64,000 nucleotides of DNA, taken from Bryobacterales bacterium (GTDB lineage: Bacteria; Acidobacteriota; Terriglobia; Bryobacterales; Bryobacteraceae). The position numbers and the translations under genes were made by a program. Location: NCBI GenBank assembly GCA_020854055.1, contig JADZGD010000020.1:93985-157984 (forward strand), read 5' to 3'. The notes under the pieces were generated by a model that saw only the letters and a program-made list of their open reading frames with translations, did not search any database and was not told the DNA's origin. Position 1 is the stretch's first letter. The number at the start of each line of letters is the position of its first letter. This document shows, piece after piece, positions 1 to 8,059 of this stretch.

Positions 1-2
1 TG

Positions 3-206
3 CCGGAATCGGTCAAGAGCCACCAGCATATGGCTATCACGGCCGAAGCGTGCGCGCGCGCCATTGCCCGTGGCGTTGAGAAGAATCGGCGGACTCTTGT
101 TGTTCCGCGAGCCGGCTGGTTGCTGATCGCCGCCGCACGTCTGTTTCCCCGGCTGGTGGATTCATTGCTTGTGCGCGCCTACGGGCAAGGGACGCCGGGA
201 TCATGA
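3..206 (+). CDS. C-terminal end of a short-chain dehydrogenase/reductase (partial)
   Basis: Only the last 67 codons are inside the window, in the frame that ends at TGA 204-206. The tail has an HMAITAEACARAIARGVEKN stretch, then a hydrophobic GWLLIAAARLFPRLVD segment. This resembles the end of classical SDR oxidoreductases that carry a C-terminal membrane-associating helix. The active-site part (YxxxK) lies outside, so substrate and cofactor cannot be read. The stop codon overlaps the next start (ATGA), so it is probably translationally coupled to the shikimate kinase gene. The family call is moderate; it rests on a short tail only. Confidence 0.6.
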   Translation, partial: PESVKSHQHMAITAEACARAIARGVEKNRRTLVVPRAGWLLIAAARLFPRLVDSLLVRAYGQGTPGS

Positions 207-736
207 ACCTGCTGCTCAAGCGCACGCCGGGAATCTACCTGGTCGGCTTCATGGGCGCCGGTAAGACCACCATCGGCCGCCGGCTGGCAGCGCGGCTCGG
301 CTGGAGCTTCGTGGACCTGGACCTCGACATTGAATGCTGCGCGGCCCAACGGATCTCTGAAATTTTTGAACAGCAGGGGGAAGCCAGGTTCCGGGAGTTG
401 GAGCATGAAGCGCTGAAGAAACGTGTGCAGGCCATTTCCGCGGGTTCGGCGACGGTGCTGGCGCTCGGTGGAGGAGCCTTCGCCGAACCGCGCACTGCCG
501 CGCTCCTCGAAGATCACGGAGCCACCATCTGGCTTGATTGCCCGTTTGACAAGGTTCAGGAACGGGTGGCGAGAACTTCACACCGTCCGTTGGCGCGAGA
601 TCCGGTACGCTTCCGCCAGCTTTACGAGGAACGGCTTGAGACATACCGCCGCGCCGATTACCGTGTTCCGATTGAAACCGACGAGTGCAGCGAGACGGTG
701 GATCGTATTCTCCGTCTGCCCCTGTTCCGGCAATGA
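203..736 (+). CDS. aroK: Shikimate kinase
   Basis: A cytosolic kinase that phosphorylates shikimate to shikimate 3-phosphate in the chorismate (aromatic amino acid) pathway. The 177-aa length is typical. The P-loop GFMGAGKTT has its lysine at residue 21. It is followed by the DLDLDIE segment (shikimate-binding Asp), GEARFRELE, the GGGAF glycine motif and a RPLARD lid arginine. The ATG at 203 overlaps the stop of the upstream SDR gene, and the stop overlaps the start of the glycerate kinase gene at 733. The three genes therefore look like one translationally coupled unit. No other aromatic-pathway gene is present in the window. Confidence 0.95.
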   Translation: MNLLLKRTPGIYLVGFMGAGKTTIGRRLAARLGWSFVDLDLDIECCAAQRISEIFEQQGEARFRELEHEALKKRVQAISAGSATVLALGGGAFAEPRTAALLEDHGATIWLDCPFDKVQERVARTSHRPLARDPVRFRQLYEERLETYRRADYRVPIETDECSETVDRILRLPLFRQ

Positions 737-2064
737 CACGCCAACATCGCCACGCACTGCGCATCTTCCGCACCGCGCTCAAGGCGGCCGATCCGGTAGA
801 GGCCGTCCGCCGCAGCCTGCGCCTGCACGGGAATACATTGATGGTGGGGGCGCGCCGCTACTACCTGGGATCCTTTGAGCGGATTCTGGTGGTAGGGGCC
901 GGCAAGGCCGGCGCCACCATGGCCAGCGCCGTGGAGCACGTGCTTGGGCGGAGGATCACCGCGGGCCTTATCAATACCAAGTACCAACACACCGCCCGGC
1001 TGCGGCGCATCGAGTTGAACGAATGTGGCCACCCCGTGCCGGACGAAAACGGTGTGGCTGGCGCCCGGCGCATCGCCGAGTTAGCCCGCGGCGCTGGCCC
1101 GCACGACTTGGTGTTGTGCCTCATTTCGGGAGGCGCTTCGGCCCTTATGCCGCTGCCGGCCGGGCCCATCACGCTGGAGGAGAAACAGCAGGTAACCCGG
1201 CTGCTGCTGCGGTCGGGTGCCAACATTCACGAGATAAACGCCGTGCGCAAGCACCTGTCGGCCATCAAAGGCGGCCAACTGGCCCGGCTTGCGGCGCCGG
1301 CGACGGTGGTAGCGCTGATGCTTTCCGATGTGATTGGCGACGATTTGGACGTGATCGGCTCGGGGCCGACGGCGCCCGACGCGTCGACGTTCCAGCGGGC
1401 GCGGTCAATCCTGGCGAAGTACGCGCTGATGGATCAGGCGCCGGCGGCAGTGATTGAGCGCCTGCGCGCTGGCGAGGCCGGCCTGATTCCGGAGACGCCG
1501 AAGGCGGGCGAGGCGCTATTTCACCGTGTTCAGAACGTTGTGGTGGGCAGCAACCGGCTGGCAGTGAATGCCGCGGCGCTGCAAGCGAGGCAATTGGGCT
1601 ACCGGCCGCTGGTGCTTTCCACTTTGGTGGAAGGGGAGACGCGCGAGATCGCGCGCATGCACGCCGCGATCGCCCGGGAAGTGAAACTCAGCGGACGCCC
1701 GGTTAAACCACCGGCCTGCATTCTGTCGGGCGGCGAAACCACCGTGACGGTGAAAGGCGACGGCAAAGGAGGCCGCAATCAGGAGTTCGCGTTGGCCGCG
1801 GCCATCGAACTGGCGGGCGTGGACGCCGTGACCGTGCTCAGCGCGGGAACCGACGGCACCGACGGACCAACGGATGCCGCCGGAGCCATCGCCGATGGCG
1901 AAACCCTGGCGCGCGCGCGCAAGCTGGATCTTGAAGCGGTCCGCCACCTGGCCGAGAACAACGCCTACCCGTTTTTCGACGCCCTGGGGGATCTGGTTTG
2001 CACCGGGCCTACAGGCACGAACGTGATGGATGTGATGCTGGTGTTGGTGGGCTGTCCCGCCTGA
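733..2064 (+). CDS. Glycerate 2-kinase, MOFRL family
   Basis: Predicted to phosphorylate D-glycerate to 2-phosphoglycerate, feeding glycerate into lower glycolysis. The 443-aa protein shows the two-part architecture of the family. The N-terminal kinase half has VVGAGKAGATMA near residue 55, then LISGGASALMPLP and NAVRKHLSAIKGGQLA. The C-terminal MOFRL half has LSGGETTVTVKGDGKGGRNQ, then GTDGTDGPTDAAGA and TGPTGTNVMD. I chose the ATG at 733, which overlaps the aroK stop (ATGA); an in-frame start 16 codons upstream would lie inside aroK. Hydroxypyruvate-linked serine or glyoxylate metabolism is a plausible context, but nothing nearby proves it. Confidence 0.9.
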   Translation: MTRQHRHALRIFRTALKAADPVEAVRRSLRLHGNTLMVGARRYYLGSFERILVVGAGKAGATMASAVEHVLGRRITAGLINTKYQHTARLRRIELNECGHPVPDENGVAGARRIAELARGAGPHDLVLCLISGGASALMPLPAGPITLEEKQQVTRLLLRSGANIHEINAVRKHLSAIKGGQLARLAAPATVVALMLSDVIGDDLDVIGSGPTAPDASTFQRARSILAKYALMDQAPAAVIERLRAGEAGLIPETPKAGEALFHRVQNVVVGSNRLAVNAAALQARQLGYRPLVLSTLVEGETREIARMHAAIAREVKLSGRPVKPPACILSGGETTVTVKGDGKGGRNQEFALAAAIELAGVDAVTVLSAGTDGTDGPTDAAGAIADGETLARARKLDLEAVRHLAENNAYPFFDALGDLVCTGPTGTNVMDVMLVLVGCPA

Positions 2065-2101
2065 CGCGGCGGCCACGGCGCCGGGAGGGACAGCCGGAAG
2101 G

Positions 2102-3286
2102 CTAATACTTGGGCACGTTGGGGTCGACCTTGTCGCTCCAGGAGAGAATCCCGCCCACCATGTTACGGACATTCCCGAATCCCGACTGCTTTAGCAACGC
2201 CACCGCTTTTGCGCTGCGGCCGCCCATCTTGCAATAGCAGACGATGTCGTCGCCGGGATTGAGTTCTTTGACCCGCCGGGGCAATTCGCCCAGTGGAATC
2301 AGCCTGGCGGTGGGAATGTTGCCGATTCGGAATTCGTGCGGCTCGCGCACGTCCACCAGCACGAAGCCGTCGCCGCGATCGAGCCTCGCCTTCACTTCGA
2401 CCGGGTCGATCTCGTCCGGACCGAGCGTAGATTGCTGGGGCTGGTCCGCCGGCGCCTGCCGCGGCACTCCGCAGAACTCGTGATAATCGATCAGTCTGGT
2501 AATCGTCCGATTCTCACCGCAGGCCGGGCACTCCGGATTCTTGCGTAGCTTCAACTCGCGAAAGCGCATGGCCAGTGCATCGTAAAGCAGCAGCCGGCCC
2601 ACCAACGGCTCCCCCACGCCCAGGATCAATTTGACCGCCTCGGTGGCCTGAATCAGTCCGATGGTGCCGGGAAGGATGCCCAGCACGCCACCCTCGGCGC
2701 AACTGGGAACCAGGCCCGGCGGCGGCGGCTCGGGAAACAGGCAGCGGTAACATGGACCATCCTCGGTGGCAAACACGGTGGCTTGGCCCTCGAACCGGAA
2801 AATGGAGCCGAAAACGTTGGGCTTGCCCAAAAGTACGCAGGCATCATTCACCAGGTAGCGCGTGGGGAAATTATCTGTCCCGTCGATCACGATGTCGTAA
2901 TCGGCCAGGATCTCCAGGGCATTCTCGCTGGTGAGGGCGGTTTCGTACTTGTCGATTCGCAGCAATGGGTTGATATCAAGCATCGACTCGGCAGCCGAAT
3001 CGAGCTTCTTCTTGCCCACATCCTTGGTGCCGTGAATCACCTGGCGCTGGAGGTTGGTAAAGTCGACAACGTCGAAATCGACCAGCCCGATACGGCCCAC
3101 TCCGGCCGCCGCCAGATAGAGGCCCAGCGGGGCGCCGAGCCCGCCGGCGCCAATCAGCAACACCTTGGCGGCTTTCAGCTTGAGCTGGCCGTCCATGCCC
3201 ACTTCGGGCATGATCAGATGGCGGCTATAGCGGAGGATCTCGTCTTTGGAGAGAGAGGCTGCCGGGGTTTCGGTTTCAACCAGCAT
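2102..3286 (-). CDS. moeZ: MoeZ-type E1-like adenylyltransferase/sulfurtransferase
   Basis: Activates the C-terminus of a ubiquitin-like sulfur carrier by adenylation and then transfers sulfur to form a thiocarboxylate. The first ~270 residues are a ThiF/MoeB domain: RYSRHLIMPEVG, nucleotide-binding GAGGLG at 46-51, DFDVVDFTNLQRQ, DGTDNFPTRYLVND, and the zinc cysteine pairs CYRC and CPAC. The last ~110 residues are a rhodanese domain with DVREPHEF and the active-site loop CKMGGRS (C352). This fused architecture matches mycobacterial MoeZ. The start codon lies inside the last codons of cysO (11-nt overlap), so the E1 and its carrier are translationally coupled. It is last in the cysM-mec-cysO-moeZ cluster. 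Confidence 0.92.
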   Translation of the reverse strand: MLVETETPAASLSKDEILRYSRHLIMPEVGMDGQLKLKAAKVLLIGAGGLGAPLGLYLAAAGVGRIGLVDFDVVDFTNLQRQVIHGTKDVGKKKLDSAAESMLDINPLLRIDKYETALTSENALEILADYDIVIDGTDNFPTRYLVNDACVLLGKPNVFGSIFRFEGQATVFATEDGPCYRCLFPEPPPPGLVPSCAEGGVLGILPGTIGLIQATEAVKLILGVGEPLVGRLLLYDALAMRFRELKLRKNPECPACGENRTITRLIDYHEFCGVPRQAPADQPQQSTLGPDEIDPVEVKARLDRGDGFVLVDVREPHEFRIGNIPTARLIPLGELPRRVKELNPGDDIVCYCKMGGRSAKAVALLKQSGFGNVRNMVGGILSWSDKVDPNVPKY

Positions 3287-3563
3287 GGCGGCCCCCGCCG
3301 GCGATGCTCGGAACGATGGAGATGGTATCTGCTTCGCTCACCGGAGTCGCCTCCTTGTTCAGATAACGGATATCTTCGTCGTTGAGATACACGTTAACGA
3401 AGCTGCGCAACTTGCCTTCGTCGTTGTAGAGATGGCGGCGCAGGTCCTGGTGCCGGCCGGTGAGGGCGTTCAGCGCTTCTCCCACGGTGGAGGCCGTCAC
3501 GTCCACGGCATTGTTCTTTTCGGCGTACTGCCGTAGCGGAGTTGGAATCAGAATCTTAGGCAT
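3276..3563 (-). CDS. cysO: CysO-like MoaD/ThiS sulfur carrier with a C-terminal tail after GGG
   Basis: A 95-aa beta-grasp sulfur carrier, expected to deliver sulfur as a thiocarboxylate to CysM for cysteine synthesis. MoaD/ThiS features are VGEALNALTG, a LYNDEGKLRSFVNVYLND strand pair, and a C-terminal SIAGGG. Sulfur carriers normally end in GG, but this frame continues with Arg-His-Ala-Gly (residues 92-95) before the TGA at 3276-3278. The tail codons overlap the moeZ start. The tail must be removed before the E1 can adenylate the glycine. The adjacent JAMM peptidase (3567-3995) is the obvious candidate, as known for QbsE/QbsD in quinolobactin synthesis. Confidence 0.9.
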   Translation of the reverse strand: MPKILIPTPLRQYAEKNNAVDVTASTVGEALNALTGRHQDLRRHLYNDEGKLRSFVNVYLNDEDIRYLNKEATPVSEADTISIVPSIAGGGRHAG

Positions 3564-3566
3564 AAA

Positions 3567-3995
3567 TCAGGGATGTCCCTCAATGACCAGTTCTTCACGG
3601 TCCGCCCGGGTCTGGTCGGCGTCGGGCAGCCAGCTGTTGGCGTGGTCGAATTCGCCATTCCGGATGGAAAGCACCACGAACGAATACCACGGGCAGGAGT
3701 TTTTGAGGTCGGTCTGTGAAAAGTAGGCGCCACAATCCGGATGGGAGTGGTAGATGCCGATGAGATCATGCTCCCGGGAGCGGGCTTCGCGTTCGGCCGC
3801 GAGCAGGTCCTCGGGATGGAGTTCGTAGTAGGAGCCCTGTTCGCCCTGATAAGAATTAGGCAGGCTGATGACGATGTCAACGTGTTTGATCTCACCATCG
3901 CTCGTGCCCAGCATGGCGCCACAGCATTCATTCGGATAGGTAGCCTTGGCATGGTCGATCATCTGTTGCCATGCCCGGCTCTGTATTCTAATCAT
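3567..3995 (-). CDS. mec: Mec-type JAMM/MPN+ metallopeptidase (M67)
   Basis: A zinc isopeptidase-like enzyme; the mycobacterial homologue Mec cleaves cysteine from the CysO-Cys adduct. All JAMM residues are visible: Glu23 in NECCG, then His83-Ser-His85-Pro, with Ser93 and Asp96 completing HxHx7SxxD. The 142-aa length fits a stand-alone prokaryotic MPN+ domain. The gene sits 3 nt upstream of cysO and its 5' end overlaps the cysM 3' end by 8 nt, so all four genes are probably one transcript. It may have two jobs here: releasing cysteine from CysO, and trimming the CysO tail. The second job is inference. Confidence 0.92.
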   Translation of the reverse strand: MIRIQSRAWQQMIDHAKATYPNECCGAMLGTSDGEIKHVDIVISLPNSYQGEQGSYYELHPEDLLAAEREARSREHDLIGIYHSHPDCGAYFSQTDLKNSCPWYSFVVLSIRNGEFDHANSWLPDADQTRADREELVIEGHP

Positions 3996-4977
3996 CCCAG
4001 AAACTCGCCGTCAGATATCTGGACGCGCTGTCGCACAGCACGGTAACCACGGTACCGCTCTGGCCTTGCTCCGCCATTGTCTCGGCCACCTTCAGCGCGG
4101 CGGCGACGTTGCCACCCGATGAGATGCCTGCCAGGATGCCCTCTTCGCGCGCCAGGCGCCGGCACATGCGGTAGGCATGCTCGGTCTCGATCCAAATGTT
4201 ATCGTCGGCGAGTGAGGGGTCGTAAATGGATGGAACCACCGCCGTCGGCATGTGCTTCAAGCCCTCCAGGCCATGAAAGTCCGATGCTGGTTGCATGGAG
4301 ATCAGGCGCACGCCGGGTATTTCCCGCCTCAGGCGGCGGCCCACGCCCATGAAGGTGCCGCTGGTGCCTAATCCGGTCACAAGGTGGGTGATGCGGCCGC
4401 CGGTTTGTTCCAGAATTTCCACCGCCGTTGTCTCGTAATGGGCCTTCCAGTTAGCGGGGTTGTTGAACTGATCGGGGTAGAAATACCGTTCGGGATCCTG
4501 CTCGAAAATCTGGCGGCACTGCCGGATGGCGCCGTCGGTTCCTTCGGCCGGATCGGTCAATACCAGTTCGACGCCGTAGGCCCGTAAGGTCTGGCGGCGT
4601 TCCAGGGAGGCGTTCATCGGCAGGCAGATAGTTACCCGGTACCGGCGTACCGCGGCGATCATTGCGTAAGCTATTCCGGTGTTGCCGCTGGTGGCGTCCA
4701 GAATAATTTTCGTGGAATCCAGCCGCCCGGTGCGCTCCCCGTCCAGAATCATATTTAGCGCGGGCCGGTCCTTGACCGAGCCACCGGGATTGAAATATTC
4801 CGCCTTGGCATAAATTTCGATGCCGGGGAGATGTGCAGCGACGCGCCCCAGGCGGAGTAAGGGTGTCCGGCCGATTCTGGACACCAGATCGTGGGCCGCA
4901 TCCAAACCCGAAGATGGAGCTGAATACACGGTAGACATCAACCCAGGTAACGCTGCTCCTATTGTATGAATCTCCAT
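3988..4977 (-). CDS. cysM: PLP-dependent cysteine synthase, CysM type (O-phosphoserine/CysO-dependent)
   Basis: A fold-type II PLP enzyme that replaces the beta substituent of an activated serine with sulfur. The PLP lysine is in NPGGSVKDRPAL. ATSGNTGIAYA, QFNNPANWKAHYETTAVEI and GLGTSGTFMG form the phosphate and substrate loops. Clustering with mec, cysO and moeZ makes the CysO-thiocarboxylate-dependent role likelier than free sulfide. The start is uncertain. I chose ATG 4977 because GACGGGA lies a few bases upstream; alternatives are a GTG at 5013 and an ATG at 4938. All three keep the whole catalytic core, since conserved sequence begins after residue 35 of the longest version. Confidence 0.9.
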   Translation of the reverse strand: MEIHTIGAALPGLMSTVYSAPSSGLDAAHDLVSRIGRTPLLRLGRVAAHLPGIEIYAKAEYFNPGGSVKDRPALNMILDGERTGRLDSTKIILDATSGNTGIAYAMIAAVRRYRVTICLPMNASLERRQTLRAYGVELVLTDPAEGTDGAIRQCRQIFEQDPERYFYPDQFNNPANWKAHYETTAVEILEQTGGRITHLVTGLGTSGTFMGVGRRLRREIPGVRLISMQPASDFHGLEGLKHMPTAVVPSIYDPSLADDNIWIETEHAYRMCRRLAREEGILAGISSGGNVAAALKVAETMAEQGQSGTVVTVLCDSASRYLTASFWDD

Positions 4978-5092
4978 TATTCCCGTCAAGATAGTGGAGA
5001 TTGTTTGAGCCACCGTCCGCGTTTCCGCTTCTCCTCATGTTTTGGATTCATTTTGCCGATGAAGGTTTGGGCGGCAAACGACCCTCAGTAGA

Positions 5093-6304
5093 ATGTCGAC
5101 GGCAAGTGTCAACAAGACGGCAAAGAGCTGGAATGCTCTTCTGATCAGCCCGAATCGAGATATGGTAGCGGAATTGACACCGATCCTGTTGGATCGGCTG
5201 CCGTTGGTTCCGGTAATCGATCTCGGGGCATATCCTCCACTGCGAACTCTCAAGGAAATTGCGGCGGCGCGAACCCCGGATCTTTGTTTTCTCGATGTCA
5301 CCAGTGACCAGGAGCGGGCTTTCGGTGTAATCACGGAGCTTACGGCCTTGCGGCCGGGAATTCAGGTCGTAGCGATGATCGGTGAAAAGAATCCCGACCT
5401 GATCCTGCGTTGCCTGCGGCAGGGCTCCAGTGAGTTCCTGATCAGGCCGTTCACCGTCGATCAGATTGAACCGGCGCTTGAACGGGTATCTAAGATGTAT
5501 GGCGGCGGAGCGGCGGCGGATGCCTCGGCCCGGATTATCTGTGTCATCCCGGCGAAGGGGGCCTGCGGCGCCAGTACCATCGCCTGCAACCTGGCCTTCC
5601 AGTGGAAGCGATTTGGTGTGAAGCGGATTCTGCTCGCCGACCTCGATCCGCTGACCGGTACGGTATCCTTTCTGCTGAAGATCAGGTCCAACTACAGCTT
5701 TATCGATGCGCTCGCCCGCGGCTCGGCCCTCGATCCCGATCTATGGCGCGGAATGGTGGCGTCGTCGGGAGACATCGACGTCATGCTCAGTCCGGAATCT
5801 CCGGTAGACGGCATCAACGAGTTGCAGGATGCCACGCCCCTCATCGAATACGCCCGCGGCAATTACGATGCAGTGATCGTCGATACCAGCGGCGCCTACG
5901 GTGACTGGAGCCTCACGCTGGCGGCAAACTGCGACGACCTGTTGCTGGTGACCACCAACGAACTTCCGGCATTGCAGGCGGCGCAGCGAACACTCGCCTA
6001 TCTTGAGCGCAACCGCATCGACCGCTCCAAGATCAAGCTGCTGATCAACCGTTATAACCGCGAAGTAGGCTTGAACAAGGAAATGATCGAGACAGCCCTG
6101 CACTCGGAGGTCTTTCAGTTGCTCCCCAGCGACTATGAAGCGGTACAACGGGCGTTGATGGAAGGCAGGCAGGTTCCCTCGACCAGCGGGTTTGGCAGGA
6201 GTCTTGCGGCCCTGGCCGATCGTCTGAACGGGAAGCACGAAGACGCTTTGCCGCAGAAGAAACCAAGTGGGATCTTCGGGCTGTTTTCGTTCCTCAACCG
6301 CTAA
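5093..6304 (+). CDS. TadZ/CpaE-like pilus-assembly ATPase (receiver-like domain plus MinD/ParA ATPase)
   Basis: A 403-aa protein with a degenerate receiver-like N-terminal domain (about 15-130) and a MinD/ParA-type ATPase domain. The deviant P-loop AKGACGASTIA has its lysine at 155, followed by LLADLDPLTGTVSFLL and VIVDTSGAYGD. This architecture is that of TadZ/CpaE, which positions Tad/Flp pilus machinery at the pole. No tadA, cpaB, cpaC or flp gene is near, so it is an orphan in this window, and a different localisation role is possible. It is transcribed divergently from cysM, with 115 nt between starts. Its stop interlocks with that of the SET gene on the other strand (CTAA, 6301-6304). 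Confidence 0.82.
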   Translation: MSTASVNKTAKSWNALLISPNRDMVAELTPILLDRLPLVPVIDLGAYPPLRTLKEIAAARTPDLCFLDVTSDQERAFGVITELTALRPGIQVVAMIGEKNPDLILRCLRQGSSEFLIRPFTVDQIEPALERVSKMYGGGAAADASARIICVIPAKGACGASTIACNLAFQWKRFGVKRILLADLDPLTGTVSFLLKIRSNYSFIDALARGSALDPDLWRGMVASSGDIDVMLSPESPVDGINELQDATPLIEYARGNYDAVIVDTSGAYGDWSLTLAANCDDLLLVTTNELPALQAAQRTLAYLERNRIDRSKIKLLINRYNREVGLNKEMIETALHSEVFQLLPSDYEAVQRALMEGRQVPSTSGFGRSLAALADRLNGKHEDALPQKKPSGIFGLFSFLNR

Positions 6305-6786
6305 TCAGCCAGATTGATCGTTCCCCGGCACTTTCTTGCGCCACATTTACACGGAACCCGCTCGACGTTCCGGGCAAAGTGGTAATCCACGGTCAGCTCC
6401 TCGCCCTTCCGGATGGAACGAAGCGTCATGTAGAGAATGTGCCCCTTGAAAATTCGGGTTACCAGGTTGGGCTCGCAGCAATGGTTAATGTATTCGGCTC
6501 CGCTTCCACCCACCGATCCATCCAGGCACCAGTAGTCGTTCAGTGCGAAAAGATAGGTCAGCTTGGCGTTGGAGCGGCGCTTGGTCTCCATGCGGCTGAT
6601 CTTCTCACCGGTGTATTCAACCACCTTGCGATTCGCGGGGATATCCTCGGCGGCAAATACTCCCCAACGGTGAATTTTGGATGGTTTCAAGCGGAGATGG
6701 AAATTACAAAAACGAGAATCGATCGATGGTGGCGCGGCGCTGGTTGCGCCGGCCGCGCCATTGTTGGCAGAGGTTTGCGTTGGCAT
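6301..6786 (-). CDS. SET-domain protein lysine methyltransferase-like protein
   Basis: The 161-aa protein is essentially one SET domain. It has WGVFAAEDIPANRKVVEYTG (SAM-binding N-flank), YINHCCEPN (counterpart of NHSCxPN), GEELTVDYHF (counterpart of GEELTYDY) and a post-SET-like CKCGARKCRGTINLAD with three cysteines. SET proteins transfer methyl groups from SAM to protein lysines; the target in bacteria is mostly unknown. I chose ATG 6786 because an upstream hairpin (6805-6833) and a small ORF (6845-6958) occupy the sequence before it, although the ribosome-binding site is weak. The stop overlaps the tadZ-like stop by four bases. Confidence 0.88.
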   Translation of the reverse strand: MPTQTSANNGAAGATSAAPPSIDSRFCNFHLRLKPSKIHRWGVFAAEDIPANRKVVEYTGEKISRMETKRRSNAKLTYLFALNDYWCLDGSVGGSGAEYINHCCEPNLVTRIFKGHILYMTLRSIRKGEELTVDYHFARNVERVPCKCGARKCRGTINLAD

Positions 6787-6804
6787 CCGGGCAGATCGGG
6801 TGGC

Positions 6805-6833
6805 GCCGCGCCTTCCAGCGGGGAAGGCGCGGC
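6805..6833 (-). promoter_or_regulatory. 12-bp perfect hairpin between the small membrane ORF and the SET gene
   Basis: Arms 6805-6816 and 6822-6833 are exact reverse complements, with a 5-nt loop at 6817-6821. The hairpin lies 18 nt before the SET start and 11 nt after the stop of the 37-aa ORF. No T-run follows on the minus strand, so it is not a classic intrinsic terminator. It could be an attenuator, an RNA-processing or stability element, or a structure limiting SET translation. Confidence 0.6.
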
Positions 6834-6844
6834 AATCCAAGCAC

Positions 6845-6958
6845 TCAAAACTTCTTATCCTGAACGGCTCTTTTCTTCGATTTCCGGCGTAGTAGCATTG
6901 CCGCCACACACAGCAGGGCAAGAATGCTGCTCACCAGCATTACGGTTTCCGTCGACAC
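6845..6958 (-). CDS. Small single-pass membrane protein (37 aa)
   Basis: The GTG start at 6958 is preceded by AAGGAG with a 9-nt gap; the frame runs 37 codons to TGA 6845-6847. The predicted peptide has a short polar N-terminus (STET), a hydrophobic segment VMLVSSILALLCVAAMLL at about residues 6-23, and a strongly basic C-terminus (RRKSKKRAVQDKK). That is the pattern of an N-out/C-in single-pass membrane peptide. It lies between mdh (67 nt upstream) and the SET gene (58 nt downstream) on the same strand. Function unknown. The coding call rests on the strong ribosome-binding site and the membrane-protein pattern. Confidence 0.6.
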   Translation of the reverse strand: MSTETVMLVSSILALLCVAAMLLRRKSKKRAVQDKKF

Positions 6959-7024
6959 CGATTCGAACTCCTTCGCAAGATTCTACTCGAAATCGAATCC
7001 TGACGAAAGACTTTTGGCCGTAAT

Positions 7025-7963
7025 TCAGGCATTCATCTTAGATTGAATCACGTTTACCAGTTCCTGAACGGCGGCTGCGCTCTTGTCCAGTTGAGCCTTT
7101 TCGCCGGCGTTGAGCTGGATCTGGTAAATTTTTTCGATTCCGTTGGCGCCCAATTTCACCGGTACACCGGCAAAGAGTCCATGGATGCCATACTCGCCTT
7201 CCAGCAGCGCGGCGCACGGCAGAACCTTCTTCTTATCTTTGAGAATCGATTCGACCATCTCCACGGTAGCGGCCGATGGCGCGTAATAGGCGCTGCCGGT
7301 CTTCAGATATTTCACAATCTCAGCGCCGCCGTCACGCGTGCGCTGCACCAGGCGGTCGATGGTGGCCTGATCCATCAACTCGGTGAGCGGGATTCCCGAT
7401 ACGTTGGACAGCCGTACGATCGGCACCATGGTGTCGCCGTGTCCGCCCATCACCACCGCCGTTACGTTCTCCACCGAGACACCGAGTTCGGCGGATATGA
7501 ACGTCCGGAAGCGGGCGGTGTCCAGCACCCCGGCCATGCCGATGACGCGGTTCTTGGAAAACTTCGATACCTGGTAGGCGGTCCAGCACATGGCGTCCAG
7601 CGGGTTGGTCACCAGGATCAGGATCGCATTGGGCGAGTATTTCACCGCCTGCTCGGTAGCCGTCTTCACCACCTCGTAATTGGCCATTAACAGGTCGTCG
7701 CGGCTCATGCCCGGCTTGCGCGGGAATCCGGCGGTAACCACGACGATGTCGGAGTTGGCCGTCGGTTCGTAGTCATTGGCGCCGGTAATACTGACGTCAT
7801 AACCTTGAATGGGGCCGGACTCGAGCAGGTCCAGGCCTTTCCCCTGCGGGACTCCATCAACCACGTCCACCAAAACCACGTCGGCCAATTCCTTGTCGGC
7901 GATGCGCAGCGCGCAATTGGCGCCGACATTGCCCGCGCCAACAACAGTAACTTTTTTTCGCAT
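7025..7963 (-). CDS. mdh: Malate dehydrogenase (LDH-like type)
   Basis: NAD-dependent interconversion of malate and oxaloacetate in the TCA cycle. The Rossmann motif [12 protein letters not shown] is at the N-terminus. The substrate loop [14 protein letters not shown] carries the two catalytic-site arginines, followed by [20 protein letters not shown] (third arginine) and catalytic His in GGHGDTMVP. The 312-aa length and the Arg in the substrate loop support malate rather than lactate. The ATG start is followed by a run of adenines (basic MRKK start) and preceded by a weak AAGAG site. A TATAAT on the minus strand at 8026-8031 may belong to its promoter. Confidence 0.95.
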   Translation of the reverse strand: MRKKVTVVGAGNVGANCALRIADKELADVVLVDVVDGVPQGKGLDLLESGPIQGYDVSITGANDYEPTANSDIVVVTAGFPRKPGMSRDDLLMANYEVVKTATEQAVKYSPNAILILVTNPLDAMCWTAYQVSKFSKNRVIGMAGVLDTARFRTFISAELGVSVENVTAVVMGGHGDTMVPIVRLSNVSGIPLTELMDQATIDRLVQRTRDGGAEIVKYLKTGSAYYAPSAATVEMVESILKDKKKVLPCAALLEGEYGIHGLFAGVPVKLGANGIEKIYQIQLNAGEKAQLDKSAAAVQELVNVIQSKMNA

Positions 7964-8025
7964 ATCAAAACTCTTTTTGTAAGCACCGCCCGCTGCCGTC
8001 TGGCGGCAACGCGAACGCCTCAGCC

Positions 8026-8031
8026 ATTATA
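8026..8031 (-). promoter_or_regulatory. Possible -10 box (TATAAT) for mdh
   Basis: An exact TATAAT lies on the minus strand, ending about 60 nt upstream of the mdh start in an otherwise GC-rich gap. No good -35 hexamer sits 16-18 nt upstream, so this is a weak promoter prediction. Confidence 0.35.
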
Positions 8032-8059
8032 ACGGCTACGATGGGATTACGCCTGCGCG

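Noticed and set aside
5014..5092. Possible extra small gene between cysM and the TadZ-like gene
   Set aside because: No start codon with a ribosome-binding site opens a useful frame; this is the divergent promoter region.
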